DNA of 64,000 bases from Williamsia sp. (GTDB taxonomy: Bacteria; Bacteroidota; Bacteroidia; Chitinophagales; Chitinophagaceae): contig JADCRZ010000007.1 of assembly GCA_015069695.1 (NCBI GenBank), positions 1 to 64,000 on the forward strand, given 5' to 3'. This document shows positions 54,522 through 62,728 of the stretch, in pieces (within the stretch, counting starts at the first letter, position 1; each line of letters starts with the position of its first letter). A program made the position numbers and the translations under genes. The notes beneath the pieces were generated by a model. It was not told where the DNA came from. It saw only the letters and a list, made by a program, of their open reading frames with translations, and searched no databases.

Positions 54522-55358
54522 ATGCCGCTGATTTACATTCAATGGAGTGCAAGTCCTTTTATCATCCGTATTGGCGGGTTCGAGCTTCGGTATTACTCGC
54601 TGCTCTTTGCCGTTGCGTTTTGGTTGGGCTATGTGCTAGTTAAAAAGATGTTTCAGAAGGAGCACAAGCCCGAAGAGCTTCTTACCCCATTAATCATTTA
54701 CATCATTGCGGGAACCGTTATTGGAGCACGGCTGGGGCAAACACTCTTTTATGAGTTTGGTTATTTTAAAAACCATCCCTTGGAAATAGTTCTCCCGTTT
54801 CGGATTTCAAGCGGCGGCTTTGAATGGACCGGCTACCAAGGATTGGCAAGCCACGGTGGTGCCATAGGGATATTACCATCGCTAGCTTTTTATTGCAGAA
54901 AATACAAGCAGGACTTCCTGCAAACGATTGATAAATTGGTTATAGCTGTAGCACTGGCGGGCTTTTTTATCAGGTTGGGCAATTTCTTCAATTCCGAGAT
55001 TATAGGCATGCCCACAACCCTGCCGTGGGGAGTTGTCTTTTCCAGGGTGGATAACATCCCACGGCATCCGGCACAGCTCTACGAAGCACTCGCTTACTTG
55101 TCTATTTTTGTTTGGTTATGGTCGCTGTACAAACAGCATAGTATTCAATTAAGAAAAGGTTTTTTGTTTGGGCTATTTCTTGTACTCGTTTTCACTGCCC
55201 GCTTTCTTATTGAATTCATAAAAGAAGATCAGGAAGCCTTTGAAAAAGGATGGCTGTTGAACATGGGTCAGCTACTAAGCATTCCGTTTATTGTTGCCGG
55301 TATCTATTTTATGACACGGCGCAATAAGCACAAAGCGGACATTTATACCATCGAGTGA
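54522..55358 (+). CDS. lgt: Prolipoprotein diacylglyceryl transferase (extra, island-borne)
   Basis: 278 residues with seven membrane helices. The Lgt signature is intact: LASHGGAIGI (catalytic/phospholipid-binding His), IRLGNFFNSEIIG with Arg and Asn, and HPAQLYEAL. It attaches diacylglyceryl to the lipobox Cys of preprolipoproteins in the inner membrane. The host certainly has a housekeeping copy elsewhere; this one sits among the island's DUF305 and DUF3347 lipoproteins, 6 bp after a DUF305 gene, so it is part of that operon. Confidence 0.94.
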   Translation: MPLIYIQWSASPFIIRIGGFELRYYSLLFAVAFWLGYVLVKKMFQKEHKPEELLTPLIIYIIAGTVIGARLGQTLFYEFGYFKNHPLEIVLPFRISSGGFEWTGYQGLASHGGAIGILPSLAFYCRKYKQDFLQTIDKLVIAVALAGFFIRLGNFFNSEIIGMPTTLPWGVVFSRVDNIPRHPAQLYEALAYLSIFVWLWSLYKQHSIQLRKGFLFGLFLVLVFTARFLIEFIKEDQEAFEKGWLLNMGQLLSIPFIVAGIYFMTRRNKHKADIYTIE

Positions 55359-55559
55359 TGAAGCAAAGAAAAATTTAGCGACACGACTTGTATTTTCTGA
55401 AAGATGTGATGAATAGGTAAACAGGGCATATAATTCCAAGACAGCAGAAAATAGCCATAACGCCTAAATAATGCTGTGCAAAACCAAACGTACATTTAAA
55501 GTGTGGTTGTAGCCTTGTTAAAGTCGTTTAGGGCGAAAACGGTAGCGACATACATAACG

Positions 55560-55567
55560 TAATTTTG
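55560..55567 (+). promoter_or_regulatory. -7 promoter element before the His-rich small protein
   Basis: TAATTTTG, an exact TAnnTTTG match, ends 5 bp before the ATG at 55573, implying a leaderless or near-leaderless transcript. The 200 bp between lgt and this site contain no gene. Confidence 0.5.
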
Positions 55568-55572
55568 TCGTG

Positions 55573-55974
55573 ATGAAACGCTTCCTCGCTGTCTTTCTCT
55601 TGATGGTTTACGGGTTCACCTCCTTAGGTGCATCCGTTACCGTTCATCAGTGCAACACAAAGCAGGAAACTACTCATCACCACAAAGGAAATCACCATCA
55701 TTCATCTTCTTCCTGCAGTCATCAGGCAGCGCATAACACTCCCGATTGTTGTTCCGGCAATGTAGATACCTGCACAGCCAAAACGGATGACACGGTTACA
55801 GAGCCTGTTGTTTCCAAACCACTGAATTTACAGCCAGTCTTTTTTGAGACATATTATGCCGATGGCTCCTCTTTGCCTGTTGCACAAAGGGACATAACAC
55901 AGCCTCTTGCGCAAACGTCATCGGTTCTTCATAAACTACGACTGCATTTACACAACCGCATTTTGTTGATTTAA
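55573..55974 (+). CDS. Small secreted His/Cys-rich protein (HYC_CC_PP-like), copy 2
   Basis: 133 residues. Signal peptide (MKRFLAVFLLMVYGFTSLGAS), then VTVHQCNTKQETTHHHKGNHHHSSSSCSHQAAHNTPDCCSG, a His-cluster replacing the HYC/CxxC spacing of its relatives but keeping CC, and a C-terminal LRLHLHNRILLI that matches the ends of copies 1 and 3. Strong metal-binding potential. It sits upstream of a DUF3347 gene, the same pairing seen at 59145-60264. Confidence 0.8.
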   Translation: MKRFLAVFLLMVYGFTSLGASVTVHQCNTKQETTHHHKGNHHHSSSSCSHQAAHNTPDCCSGNVDTCTAKTDDTVTEPVVSKPLNLQPVFFETYYADGSSLPVAQRDITQPLAQTSSVLHKLRLHLHNRILLI

Positions 55975-56067
55975 GATTGGATACTTGTGCAGCTTGTGCA
56001 CAGCCGGTTATCCAGTTTCTACGGAAACCGCAGCTTCTCTATTGTTCAATCATTAAATCAATTTAAA

Positions 56068-56595
56068 ATGAAAACCTTCTTATTTGCCACCCTTGTTTCT
56101 TTATTTACAGTAGCCGCTAATGCGCAACACGACCACAGCTCGCATTCGCCTGCTGCCACTACTTCTTCGACCCAAACTTCCCTTACGCAACTATTGCCGC
56201 TTTACTATGACATCAAAAATGCCTTGGTAAACGGCGATGCGGCCACCGCTTCTGCGAAAGCCGACGCCTTCGCAAAGGCCGTGAACGGCGCAGACATGAG
56301 CACCTTGGCCGGAAATGAAATGGATGTCTTTATGGCTTCGCAGAAAAAGCTGGCTGCTGATGCCGGACAAATAGCGGCAGTAAAGGACATTCAAAAGCAG
56401 CGGGATGTGTTTGCTACTTTGTCTGCTGATATGGCAACGTTGGCCAAAGGCGTGAAACTTTCTTCCGCTCCGGTTTATGTGGCTACCTGCCCCATGAAAA
56501 AAGCAACATGGCTAAGCAGCGAAGCGGCAATCAAGAACCCGTATTACGGCAAACAAATGCTGAGCTGCGGAAAAGTAACAGAAACCATAAAGTAG
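56068..56595 (+). CDS. DUF3347 secreted protein, copy 1
   Basis: 175 residues from ATG 56068, the start that gives a signal peptide (MKTFLFATLVSLFTVAANAQ). A His-rich stretch (HDHSSHS) precedes the DUF3347 helical domain (LLPLYYDIKNALVNGDAATASAKADAFAKAV), and the end CPMKKATWLSSEAAIKNPYYGKQMLSCGKV carries a Cys...Cys pair with Met, as in metal-binding tails of efflux adaptor proteins. Probably a soluble periplasmic copper binder. Terminator at 56619. Confidence 0.9.
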   Translation: MKTFLFATLVSLFTVAANAQHDHSSHSPAATTSSTQTSLTQLLPLYYDIKNALVNGDAATASAKADAFAKAVNGADMSTLAGNEMDVFMASQKKLAADAGQIAAVKDIQKQRDVFATLSADMATLAKGVKLSSAPVYVATCPMKKATWLSSEAAIKNPYYGKQMLSCGKVTETIK

Positions 56596-56618
56596 GCTTC
56601 AATGGTGGTTTCAAACGA

Positions 56619-56659
56619 CCACAGGCGTGGGAAGCGCCTGTGGTTCCTTTCCTTTTTTT
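56619..56659 (+). terminator. Terminator between DUF3347 copy 1 and the second oxidase
   Basis: Perfect 9-bp arms CCACAGGCG (56619-56627) and CGCCTGTGG (56635-56643), loop 7 nt, then a T-rich tail with seven T. It excludes the longer upstream start for the next gene. Confidence 0.88.
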
Positions 56660-56692
56660 ACACTAAACGAGAACAGTTTCTCAACGAGATAC

Positions 56693-59023
56693 ATGAAAAA
56701 GATTTTCTTTTTTCTGCTGACGCTTGCTGCGTTTGGCAACGCCATTGCCCAAACTGGGCACAGTAGTCATAGCATGTCTATGCCGACTATGCCTGCTCAA
56801 TCAGGCATGGAAAAAACGAATGCTGTGCAGGTTGTCGGCGGTGCCAGCAATTACAAAAGCCGACCGGCCAAGCTGGTTCGCTACGATTTATATATTGGAG
56901 ACACCACCGTGACTTTTGCCGGAAAGAAAAGGCCGGCGCTTGCCATCAACGGTTCCATTCCGGCACCTACGCTCAATTTTATCGAAGGCGACACGGCCGA
57001 AATTTATGTTCACAACACACTGAAAACGGAAACGTCCATCCACTGGCACGGCTTAATTCTGCCGAACGAGGAAGACGGTGTACCCAACCTAACCACGGCA
57101 CCTATAAAAGCAGGAACCACGCACAAGTTTCGTTTTCCCATTGTTCAAAACGGTACCTATTGGTATCACTCACATACCGGTGTGCAGGAGCAATTGGGCA
57201 TGTACGGGGCCTTTGTCATCCACAAGCGGAATGAAGCACCGATGAAGGAATACACAGTAGTGGTAAGCGACTGGATTAACGAAAATCCCCACCAGGTAGA
57301 ACGTTCACTTCACAATGCTACCGATTGGTATGGTATAAAGAAAGGCAGTACGCAGAATTATGCGGAAGCCATTGAAAAAGGGCAGGTGAAAACTAAACTC
57401 ACTAACGAATGGAAACGCATGCTGGCAATGGACGTGTCCGATGTGGCTTACGACAAGTTCTTAGTAAACGGACAGGACATAGCCGAAGCGCCACAGTTCA
57501 AAGCCGGCGACAAAGTACGGTTGCGCATCATCGATGCCGGTTCATCTTCCTATTTCTGGTTGCGTTATGCCGGTGGCAAGTTATCTGTTGTAGCCAACGA
57601 CGGCGCTGATGTAGAGCCGACAGAAGTGGACCGGATGATTATTGCCGTGGCCGAAACATACGACGTTGTGGTTACCATCCCAGAAAACAAAAGCTATGAA
57701 TTTCAGGCAACGTCGGAAGACCGCACGAAAAGCGCTTCCCTGTTCTTGGGCAGTGGCCCCAAAATGGCGATGGCTCCCATGCCAAAGCTGAAATATTTCG
57801 AAGGGATGAAGATGATGAACGACATGATGACCGTGGGTGGCAAGATGAAGCCGATGGAAGGAATGGAAATGGCCAACCAAACAATGGACATGAACACGGT
57901 GATGTATCCGGAAATTACCGGCGAAGAGCATCCCTCTCATTCAGCAAACACCGACAGCAGCAGTACAGCAACCGAACAAGATATTGTTACCTTGAATTAC
58001 GGCATGTTGCGTTCGCCGGTAAAGACGGCTCTACCCGGGGGACCTGTGAAAACCATTCGCTTCAACCTGACAGGCAACATGAACCGCTATGTGTGGAGCA
58101 TAGACAACAAAGTGCTTTCAGAGGCGGATAAAATCCTGATTAAAAAAGGCGAAAATGTTCGTATTATTTTGTACAACGGAACCATGATGCGCCACCCTAT
58201 GCACCTGCATGGGCATTTCTTTCGTTTGGTTAATGGCAACGGCGACTATTCGCCAATAAAAACGGTAGCGGACATTATGCCCATGGAAACCGATACTCTG
58301 GAGTTTACCGCGACGGACCGTGGCGATTGGTTTTTTCACTGCCACATTCTGTATCACATGATGGCGGGCATGGGCCGGGTATTTACCATCGAAAACTCAC
58401 CGCCTAATGAGCAATTGCCTGATCCCAAAAAGGCTTGGCGCAAGCTGGCGGGCGAAGACCGCAGAGCGCATCCGATGGCCAGAGTGGGTTTGGAAAGCAA
58501 CGGTTCGGACGGAGAGCTAATGTTTGCCAACACCCGCTGGCGTTTTTCCACCGAATGGCGCATTGGCATAAACAACGCAATGGGCTACGAAACCGAGAGC
58601 CATTTCGGACGCTATTTTGGACAGAACCAATGGTTGTTGCCATACATCGGTTGGGATTTTCGCAAGCGGGAAATTGACCCTTTAGAGAAAAATCTTTTCG
58701 GGCAAAACATGGCGTTGCCGGGAAAAAATCTCTTTGGTCAGACCAACACCAAAAATTTCCGCCGGGCGTTGCACCTGGGTGTGCAATACACGCTCCCATC
58801 ACTGGTGGTGGCCGATGCCTCTATTGATAGCGATAAAAAGCTCCGCTTTCAATTGTCACGTGAAGACCTGGCGCTAACCAGCCGGTTGCGGTTCAGTTTC
58901 CTTGCCAATACCGACAAAGAGTACGCAGCAGGCCTGCGGTATATTATGACCAAGCACTTTTCCTTGTCCACGCACTACGATAGCGACATGGGGTATGGCG
59001 CCGGAATAACGTTGACCTATTAA
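56693..59023 (+). CDS. Multicopper oxidase fused to an outer-membrane-barrel-like domain, second copy
   Basis: 776 residues from ATG 56693 (MKKIFFFLLTLAAFGNAIAQ). Same plan as the 996-residue oxidase: HWHG (about 116) and WYHSHTG, a middle cupredoxin, only a short Met-rich loop (about 365-410), HPMHLHGHFF (about 500), WFFHCHILYHM (about 549), then a barrel-like C-terminus (about 610-776) ending GITLTY. Probable periplasmic Cu(I) oxidase tethered to the outer membrane. The two genes are clearly diverged duplicates; compared with its partner this one lacks the large insert. Confidence 0.93.
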   Translation: MKKIFFFLLTLAAFGNAIAQTGHSSHSMSMPTMPAQSGMEKTNAVQVVGGASNYKSRPAKLVRYDLYIGDTTVTFAGKKRPALAINGSIPAPTLNFIEGDTAEIYVHNTLKTETSIHWHGLILPNEEDGVPNLTTAPIKAGTTHKFRFPIVQNGTYWYHSHTGVQEQLGMYGAFVIHKRNEAPMKEYTVVVSDWINENPHQVERSLHNATDWYGIKKGSTQNYAEAIEKGQVKTKLTNEWKRMLAMDVSDVAYDKFLVNGQDIAEAPQFKAGDKVRLRIIDAGSSSYFWLRYAGGKLSVVANDGADVEPTEVDRMIIAVAETYDVVVTIPENKSYEFQATSEDRTKSASLFLGSGPKMAMAPMPKLKYFEGMKMMNDMMTVGGKMKPMEGMEMANQTMDMNTVMYPEITGEEHPSHSANTDSSSTATEQDIVTLNYGMLRSPVKTALPGGPVKTIRFNLTGNMNRYVWSIDNKVLSEADKILIKKGENVRIILYNGTMMRHPMHLHGHFFRLVNGNGDYSPIKTVADIMPMETDTLEFTATDRGDWFFHCHILYHMMAGMGRVFTIENSPPNEQLPDPKKAWRKLAGEDRRAHPMARVGLESNGSDGELMFANTRWRFSTEWRIGINNAMGYETESHFGRYFGQNQWLLPYIGWDFRKREIDPLEKNLFGQNMALPGKNLFGQTNTKNFRRALHLGVQYTLPSLVVADASIDSDKKLRFQLSREDLALTSRLRFSFLANTDKEYAAGLRYIMTKHFSLSTHYDSDMGYGAGITLTY

Positions 59024-59100
59024 TGCAGTTCTTTGCCTGGCGATAAAACAACTTTAATGTCAGTCGGAGGTTTTTTTTGCGGCGCCTGATTTTGGTTGTC

Positions 59101-59130
59101 TTTGTTACCGAAAAAATGTTTATACATTTG
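59101..59130 (+). promoter_or_regulatory. Constitutive-type promoter before the third HYC_CC_PP gene
   Basis: TTTG (59101-59104), 18 nt, then TACATTTG (59123-59130): both Bacteroidota promoter elements at near-standard spacing, 14 bp before the TTG start at 59145. Confidence 0.65.
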
Positions 59131-59144
59131 TGTCCCATCTCATT

Positions 59145-59540
59145 TTGAAAAAGGCCGTTATTCTCATATTATCCTTTGTTTACCTCACCAGCACCGTTGG
59201 CGCTACCGTGCATTTGCATTATTGCATGGACAAGCTGGTTGGTTGGGGTTTGTTTTCGCACGAGGAGGAACAAGGATGCAGCAACTGCGGCATGCAAAAA
59301 AAAGACGCCAACAAGTGTTGCAAAGATGAGCACAAACAAGTCAAACTAAAGGTTGACCAGAAGACCCCGCAGGCTGTAAAAATATTGCTACAGCCTGTTT
59401 CCATCGCCCCATTTGTCCTGGCCGACTTCCCGCAAAACGACTTGCTTTCTTCAAGCAAGAACTTGCATCCGGCAAGCCATGCCCCGCCTTTCCGGGAGGG
59501 CGTTCCGGTTTTCCTTCGCAATTGCGTTTTCCTGATTTAA
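59145..59540 (+). CDS. Small secreted Cys/His protein (HYC_CC_PP type), copy 3
   Basis: 131 residues from a TTG at 59145 (MKKAVILILSFVYLTSTVGA), preferred over the GTG at 59130 because it lines up with the MKK start of copy 1 and the GTG overlaps the -7 element. ATVHLHYCMDKL, CSNCGMQKKDANKCCKDEHKQ and the end VFLRNCVFLI match copy 1 closely. Inferred periplasmic copper ligand. It precedes a DUF3347 gene. Confidence 0.83.
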   Translation: MKKAVILILSFVYLTSTVGATVHLHYCMDKLVGWGLFSHEEEQGCSNCGMQKKDANKCCKDEHKQVKLKVDQKTPQAVKILLQPVSIAPFVLADFPQNDLLSSSKNLHPASHAPPFREGVPVFLRNCVFLI

Positions 59541-59547
59541 AACATCT

Positions 59548-59580
59548 ATAGCCTGACCTTCTGTTGGGCTATTCTTATTT
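59548..59580 (+). terminator. Possible terminator after the third HYC_CC_PP gene
   Basis: ATAGCC (59548-59553) and GGCTAT (59567-59572) with a 13-nt loop, followed by TCTTATTT. Short stem. Confidence 0.4.
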
Positions 59581-59640
59581 GCTTCCTTCCCCGAAGCACA
59601 CGGCTTTTCCTGTCTATTACTTAACCTTTAATACAGCAAA

Positions 59641-60264
59641 ATGAAAACAATGTTTTTCACCATTTTGGTGGCATCCACTGCCATCCTATTTGAGGCTTGC
59701 GGCAACAACAACGACACAGCCAAAAGCACCACTTCCACAACTGATAATTCAGAAACTTCTTCACCGGCAACAACCACGGACGCCAATACGGCAAAACCGG
59801 CCCTTGCCAACGTGGACCCGAAAGTATCATCCTCTATCAATGAGGTCGTTGACCACTACCTGCACGTAAAGAACGGGCTTGCAAACGACAACGGTTCTGA
59901 AGCGGCGTCCGGCGCTAAAATGCTGATAGAAGCCATGAACAAAGTGGACCAATCAGCATTGACCGCAGACCAGAAAAAAGTTTATACCGATGTGGCCGAC
60001 GACCTGAAAGAAATGGCCGAGCACACGGCCGAAAATGCGGACAAAATAGACCACCAGCGGGAACACTTCGTAATGATGAGCGACGACGTGTATGACCTGG
60101 TGAAAAACTTTGGCTATAGCAAACCCCTTTACGTGGATCATTGCCCAATGGCAAACGACAACAAAGGCGCAAACTGGATTAGTGAGCAGGAAGCGATCTC
60201 CAATCCTTACATGGGTAAGAAAATGCCTACTTGTGGCAAGGTGGAGAAAGTTATCAAACAGTAA
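59641..60264 (+). CDS. DUF3347 lipoprotein, copy 2
   Basis: 207 residues with a lipobox (LFEACGNN), a Thr/Ser/Asn-rich linker and a DUF3347 domain (SINEVVDHYLHVKNGLANDNGSEAASGAKMLIEAMNKVDQ). The C-terminal block VDHCPMANDNKGANWISEQEAISNPYMGKKMPTCGKV parallels copy 1, with the same Cys...Cys/Met pattern. Envelope-anchored copper binder by inference. The next gene (HMA) begins 52 bp later. Confidence 0.9.
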   Translation: MKTMFFTILVASTAILFEACGNNNDTAKSTTSTTDNSETSSPATTTDANTAKPALANVDPKVSSSINEVVDHYLHVKNGLANDNGSEAASGAKMLIEAMNKVDQSALTADQKKVYTDVADDLKEMAEHTAENADKIDHQREHFVMMSDDVYDLVKNFGYSKPLYVDHCPMANDNKGANWISEQEAISNPYMGKKMPTCGKVEKVIKQ

Positions 60265-60316
60265 CATCTCACTACGGGAAACTACCCCATAGGCTTGAGC
60301 AGAAAATTCCTGAACA

Positions 60317-60682
60317 ATGAAAAAATGGTTTTTGAATTTCATGCTGCTGTTGGCAACGGGCAATCCTCTTTTTGCCCAAGATGCCAAACTACGCATCAGA
60401 GACTTTACACCGCGGTTTACAATCAAAGAGTTTCATGTGTCTGGCGTTTGTGGCCAGTGTACCCGGCGCATCCTAAATGCCTTGAACGTAACGGGTGTAA
60501 AGTCTGCCTATTGGGACAAAGAAGAACAACGGTTAGTCATTCAATACGAGGAAAAGAAAATCGGCTTGGTGCAGGTACATACCTTGATAGCGGCCGCCGG
60601 GCACGATACCGAAACGGTAAAAGCGCCTGATGAAGCTTATGCAAAACTTCCCTCTTGTTGCCATTACCGCAAAACCAATTAA
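60317..60682 (+). CDS. Secreted HMA-domain protein with CCHY tail, copy 1
   Basis: 121 residues: signal peptide (MKKWFLNFMLLLATGNPLFAQ), an N-terminal spacer, HMA domain (about 36-100) with FHVSGVCGQCTRRILNALNV (CxxC) and LIAAAGHDTETVKAPDEAY, and the end KLPSCCHYRK. HMA domains are normally cytosolic chaperones; secretion points to periplasmic Cu(I) relay. The same HMA-GHDTE-LPxCCHY plan recurs at 62283. Confidence 0.88.
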   Translation: MKKWFLNFMLLLATGNPLFAQDAKLRIRDFTPRFTIKEFHVSGVCGQCTRRILNALNVTGVKSAYWDKEEQRLVIQYEEKKIGLVQVHTLIAAAGHDTETVKAPDEAYAKLPSCCHYRKTN

Positions 60683-60704
60683 CAAACTGAAAAATCAAAC
60701 CTAA

Positions 60705-61790
60705 ATGAGCAAGCAACTATCCACCTTATTACTAACAGCCGTCTTTGTAACGGCTACTGCTACCCTCGTTTCATCCTGCCGCAAACACGATATGAGCAGC
60801 ATGAACAACATGGAAAAAAACATCAACTACCCGGCAGCCTATGTGGTAAACGGGGAAAGCAATACCGTATCAGTTATCCGGCTATCGGACAATACGGTAG
60901 CTGAAACCATTGACTTAATGAGCAACGGCATGAGCGGCATGGCCATGTGGCCGCACCATATTTATCACAGCGTAAATGCCAATACCCACCAATTAGCTGT
61001 AGCCATGCCAGGGATGGATTTAAGCGCCGGGCATACGGGCAGCATGGCTGGCATGAAAGGAAAAGTCATGGTAATTGATGCTGTAAAAGGAACCACCATC
61101 AAAGATTTGGACGTTCCCGGCATGAACCACAATGCTGTGTATTCGCCAGATGGCAGCGAAATATGGACGTCGCAAATGGGCGATAAAAAAGTGCTGGTAC
61201 TTGACGCTGCAACCTATGCGGTGAAGAACACCATCACTGTGGGCATGGAGCCGGCAGAAGTCACGTTTTCGGCTGATGGTAGCAAAGCATACGTGGCAAA
61301 CGGCGGCGACGATAACGTAACGGTAATCAATCCCGCTACCAAGGCCGTCATCACAACGATAGCGGTTGGGGATAATCCCGTAGCTGCATGGGTTGGCAAT
61401 GACGGCAAAATGTACGTTGACAACGAAGACGGCAAAACCGTTAGCGTGATTGACGTTAGCACGAATACGGTAGTGCAGACCATCAACCTCGGTTTTATGC
61501 CGGGCAGCGTGGCGCATAACAGCCAAAAGAGAGAACTGTGGGTTACAGATCCTGAAAACGGAAAAGTGCATTATTGGACTTGGGACGCCACTGCTAACGC
61601 CTGGATGCACGGTGGCGCCTTTAATGCTGCGGACGGCGCACACGCCACGGCTTTCACCAACGATGGCAACACCGCCTACGTTACCAACCAGTTGGCGCAG
61701 AGTGTTTCTGTTTTCAACGTGACCAATCATACCAAGACAAAGGACATCCCGGTAGGGAAAAAGCCTAACGGCATTGTCCTCAAATATTAA
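60705..61790 (+). CDS. YVTN/YncE-type beta-propeller protein
   Basis: 361 residues with a lipobox-like end to the signal peptide (TLVSSCRKHDMSSMNNMEKN, then Met-rich). Repeated propeller blades: VVNGESNTVSVIRLSDNTVAETI, EIWTSQMGDKKVLVLDAATYAVKNTITVG, AYVANGGDDNVTVINPATKAVITTIAVGDNP, VSVIDVSTNTVVQTINLG. Surface or periplasmic; YVTN propellers bind ligands or support electron or metal handling. Met-rich loops (MSNGMSGMAMWPHH, MPGMDLSAGHTGSMAGM) suit copper contact. Confidence 0.88.
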   Translation: MSKQLSTLLLTAVFVTATATLVSSCRKHDMSSMNNMEKNINYPAAYVVNGESNTVSVIRLSDNTVAETIDLMSNGMSGMAMWPHHIYHSVNANTHQLAVAMPGMDLSAGHTGSMAGMKGKVMVIDAVKGTTIKDLDVPGMNHNAVYSPDGSEIWTSQMGDKKVLVLDAATYAVKNTITVGMEPAEVTFSADGSKAYVANGGDDNVTVINPATKAVITTIAVGDNPVAAWVGNDGKMYVDNEDGKTVSVIDVSTNTVVQTINLGFMPGSVAHNSQKRELWVTDPENGKVHYWTWDATANAWMHGGAFNAADGAHATAFTNDGNTAYVTNQLAQSVSVFNVTNHTKTKDIPVGKKPNGIVLKY

Positions 61791-61808
61791 TCACCAACGA
61801 AGTCTGTT

Positions 61809-62258
61809 ATGCAAAAAATTTTATTGACTTTGTTTGTAATGGCTCTATGCTTGAAAGGCCAGGCACAAACCAATAATGAAAGGGCCGTGAAAGCCGTGCT
61901 GAAGGCTTACAAAGACAAGCTTGAAAAGCTGGACACATCCGGTGTGTCGTCGCTTTTTACAACTGGCGCAAAGTTGTACGAAGGTGGCAGCGATGAAGGT
62001 GGAATTTCAGGCTACCTCAATCACCACCTCGGACCTGAATTAAAGGCTTTCAAGTCCTTTACGTTCTCCGATTACAAAGTGGATGTAACGCTGAACGGTG
62101 ATTATGCATACTCCGAAGAAACTTATGGCTACACCATTGTGCTGGCGAAGGATGACAGCCAAATCAAGAGCAAAGGCGTGTCAACATCTGTTTTGCGCCG
62201 AACCAAAGACGGATGGAAGATCGAAATGACACATACTTCGTTCCGCCGGGTCAAATAA
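61809..62258 (+). CDS. NTF2/SnoaL-like (DUF4440-type) secreted protein
   Basis: 149 residues with a signal peptide (MQKILLTLFVMALCLKGQAQ) and a single NTF2-like fold: helix NERAVKAVLKAYKDKLEKLDTSGVSSLF, then strands ending VLRRTKDGWKIEMTHTSFRR. No catalytic motif can be picked. It lies 18 bp after the propeller gene and shortly before an HMA gene; its specific job in the island is unknown. Confidence 0.85.
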   Translation: MQKILLTLFVMALCLKGQAQTNNERAVKAVLKAYKDKLEKLDTSGVSSLFTTGAKLYEGGSDEGGISGYLNHHLGPELKAFKSFTFSDYKVDVTLNGDYAYSEETYGYTIVLAKDDSQIKSKGVSTSVLRRTKDGWKIEMTHTSFRRVK

Positions 62259-62282
62259 TTTTTAAAACCAAATCAATACAAA

Positions 62283-62675
62283 ATGAAACAAGTCAAACTT
62301 TTCCTGCTGGCTGCTTTTTCACTTCTCTCGGTGTCGGTTTTTGCTCACGACCGAACCGACAGCATAAAAGTGTACGGCGAATGCGGCATGTGCAAAAAGC
62401 GAATTGAAAAAGCCGCCGCCATAGACGGCGTAAAAAAAGTGGACTGGAATGTGGATACCAAAATGCTGGTTGTTACCTACAATTCGGAAAAAACAACACT
62501 GGATGCCATTCAGCAAAAGATTACTGCCGTAGGGCACGACACCGAAAAGTACACAGCAAATGATAATGTGTACAACAAGCTTCCGGGCTGTTGCCATTAT
62601 GATCGCAAGCCGGCGGCTGATGGTCAAAAAAAATCTGATGCAGGAAGTAAAGAAGCGGCACACAATCACAACTAA
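62283..62675 (+). CDS. Secreted HMA-domain protein with CCHY tail, copy 2
   Basis: 130 residues: signal peptide, HMA domain SIKVYGECGMCKKRIEKAAAIDGVKKVDWNVDTKMLVVTY (CxxC about 36-39), AVGHDTEKYTANDNVYNKLPGCCHYDRK, and a His/Asn tail (AAHNHN). It is directly followed by the RND pump gene, so handing Cu(I) to the pump is an attractive inference. A weak hairpin (62682-62709) separates the two genes. Confidence 0.88.
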   Translation: MKQVKLFLLAAFSLLSVSVFAHDRTDSIKVYGECGMCKKRIEKAAAIDGVKKVDWNVDTKMLVVTYNSEKTTLDAIQQKITAVGHDTEKYTANDNVYNKLPGCCHYDRKPAADGQKKSDAGSKEAAHNHN

Positions 62676-62728
62676 CCTGATGCGGCGAGAGCAGAGGTGT
62701 TCTCTCCGCTTTAATGTTTTTGAAATAA

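Noticed and set aside
56627-56692. Upstream extension of the second oxidase
   Set aside because: It overlaps a clear terminator hairpin; ATG 56693 opens a standard signal peptide.
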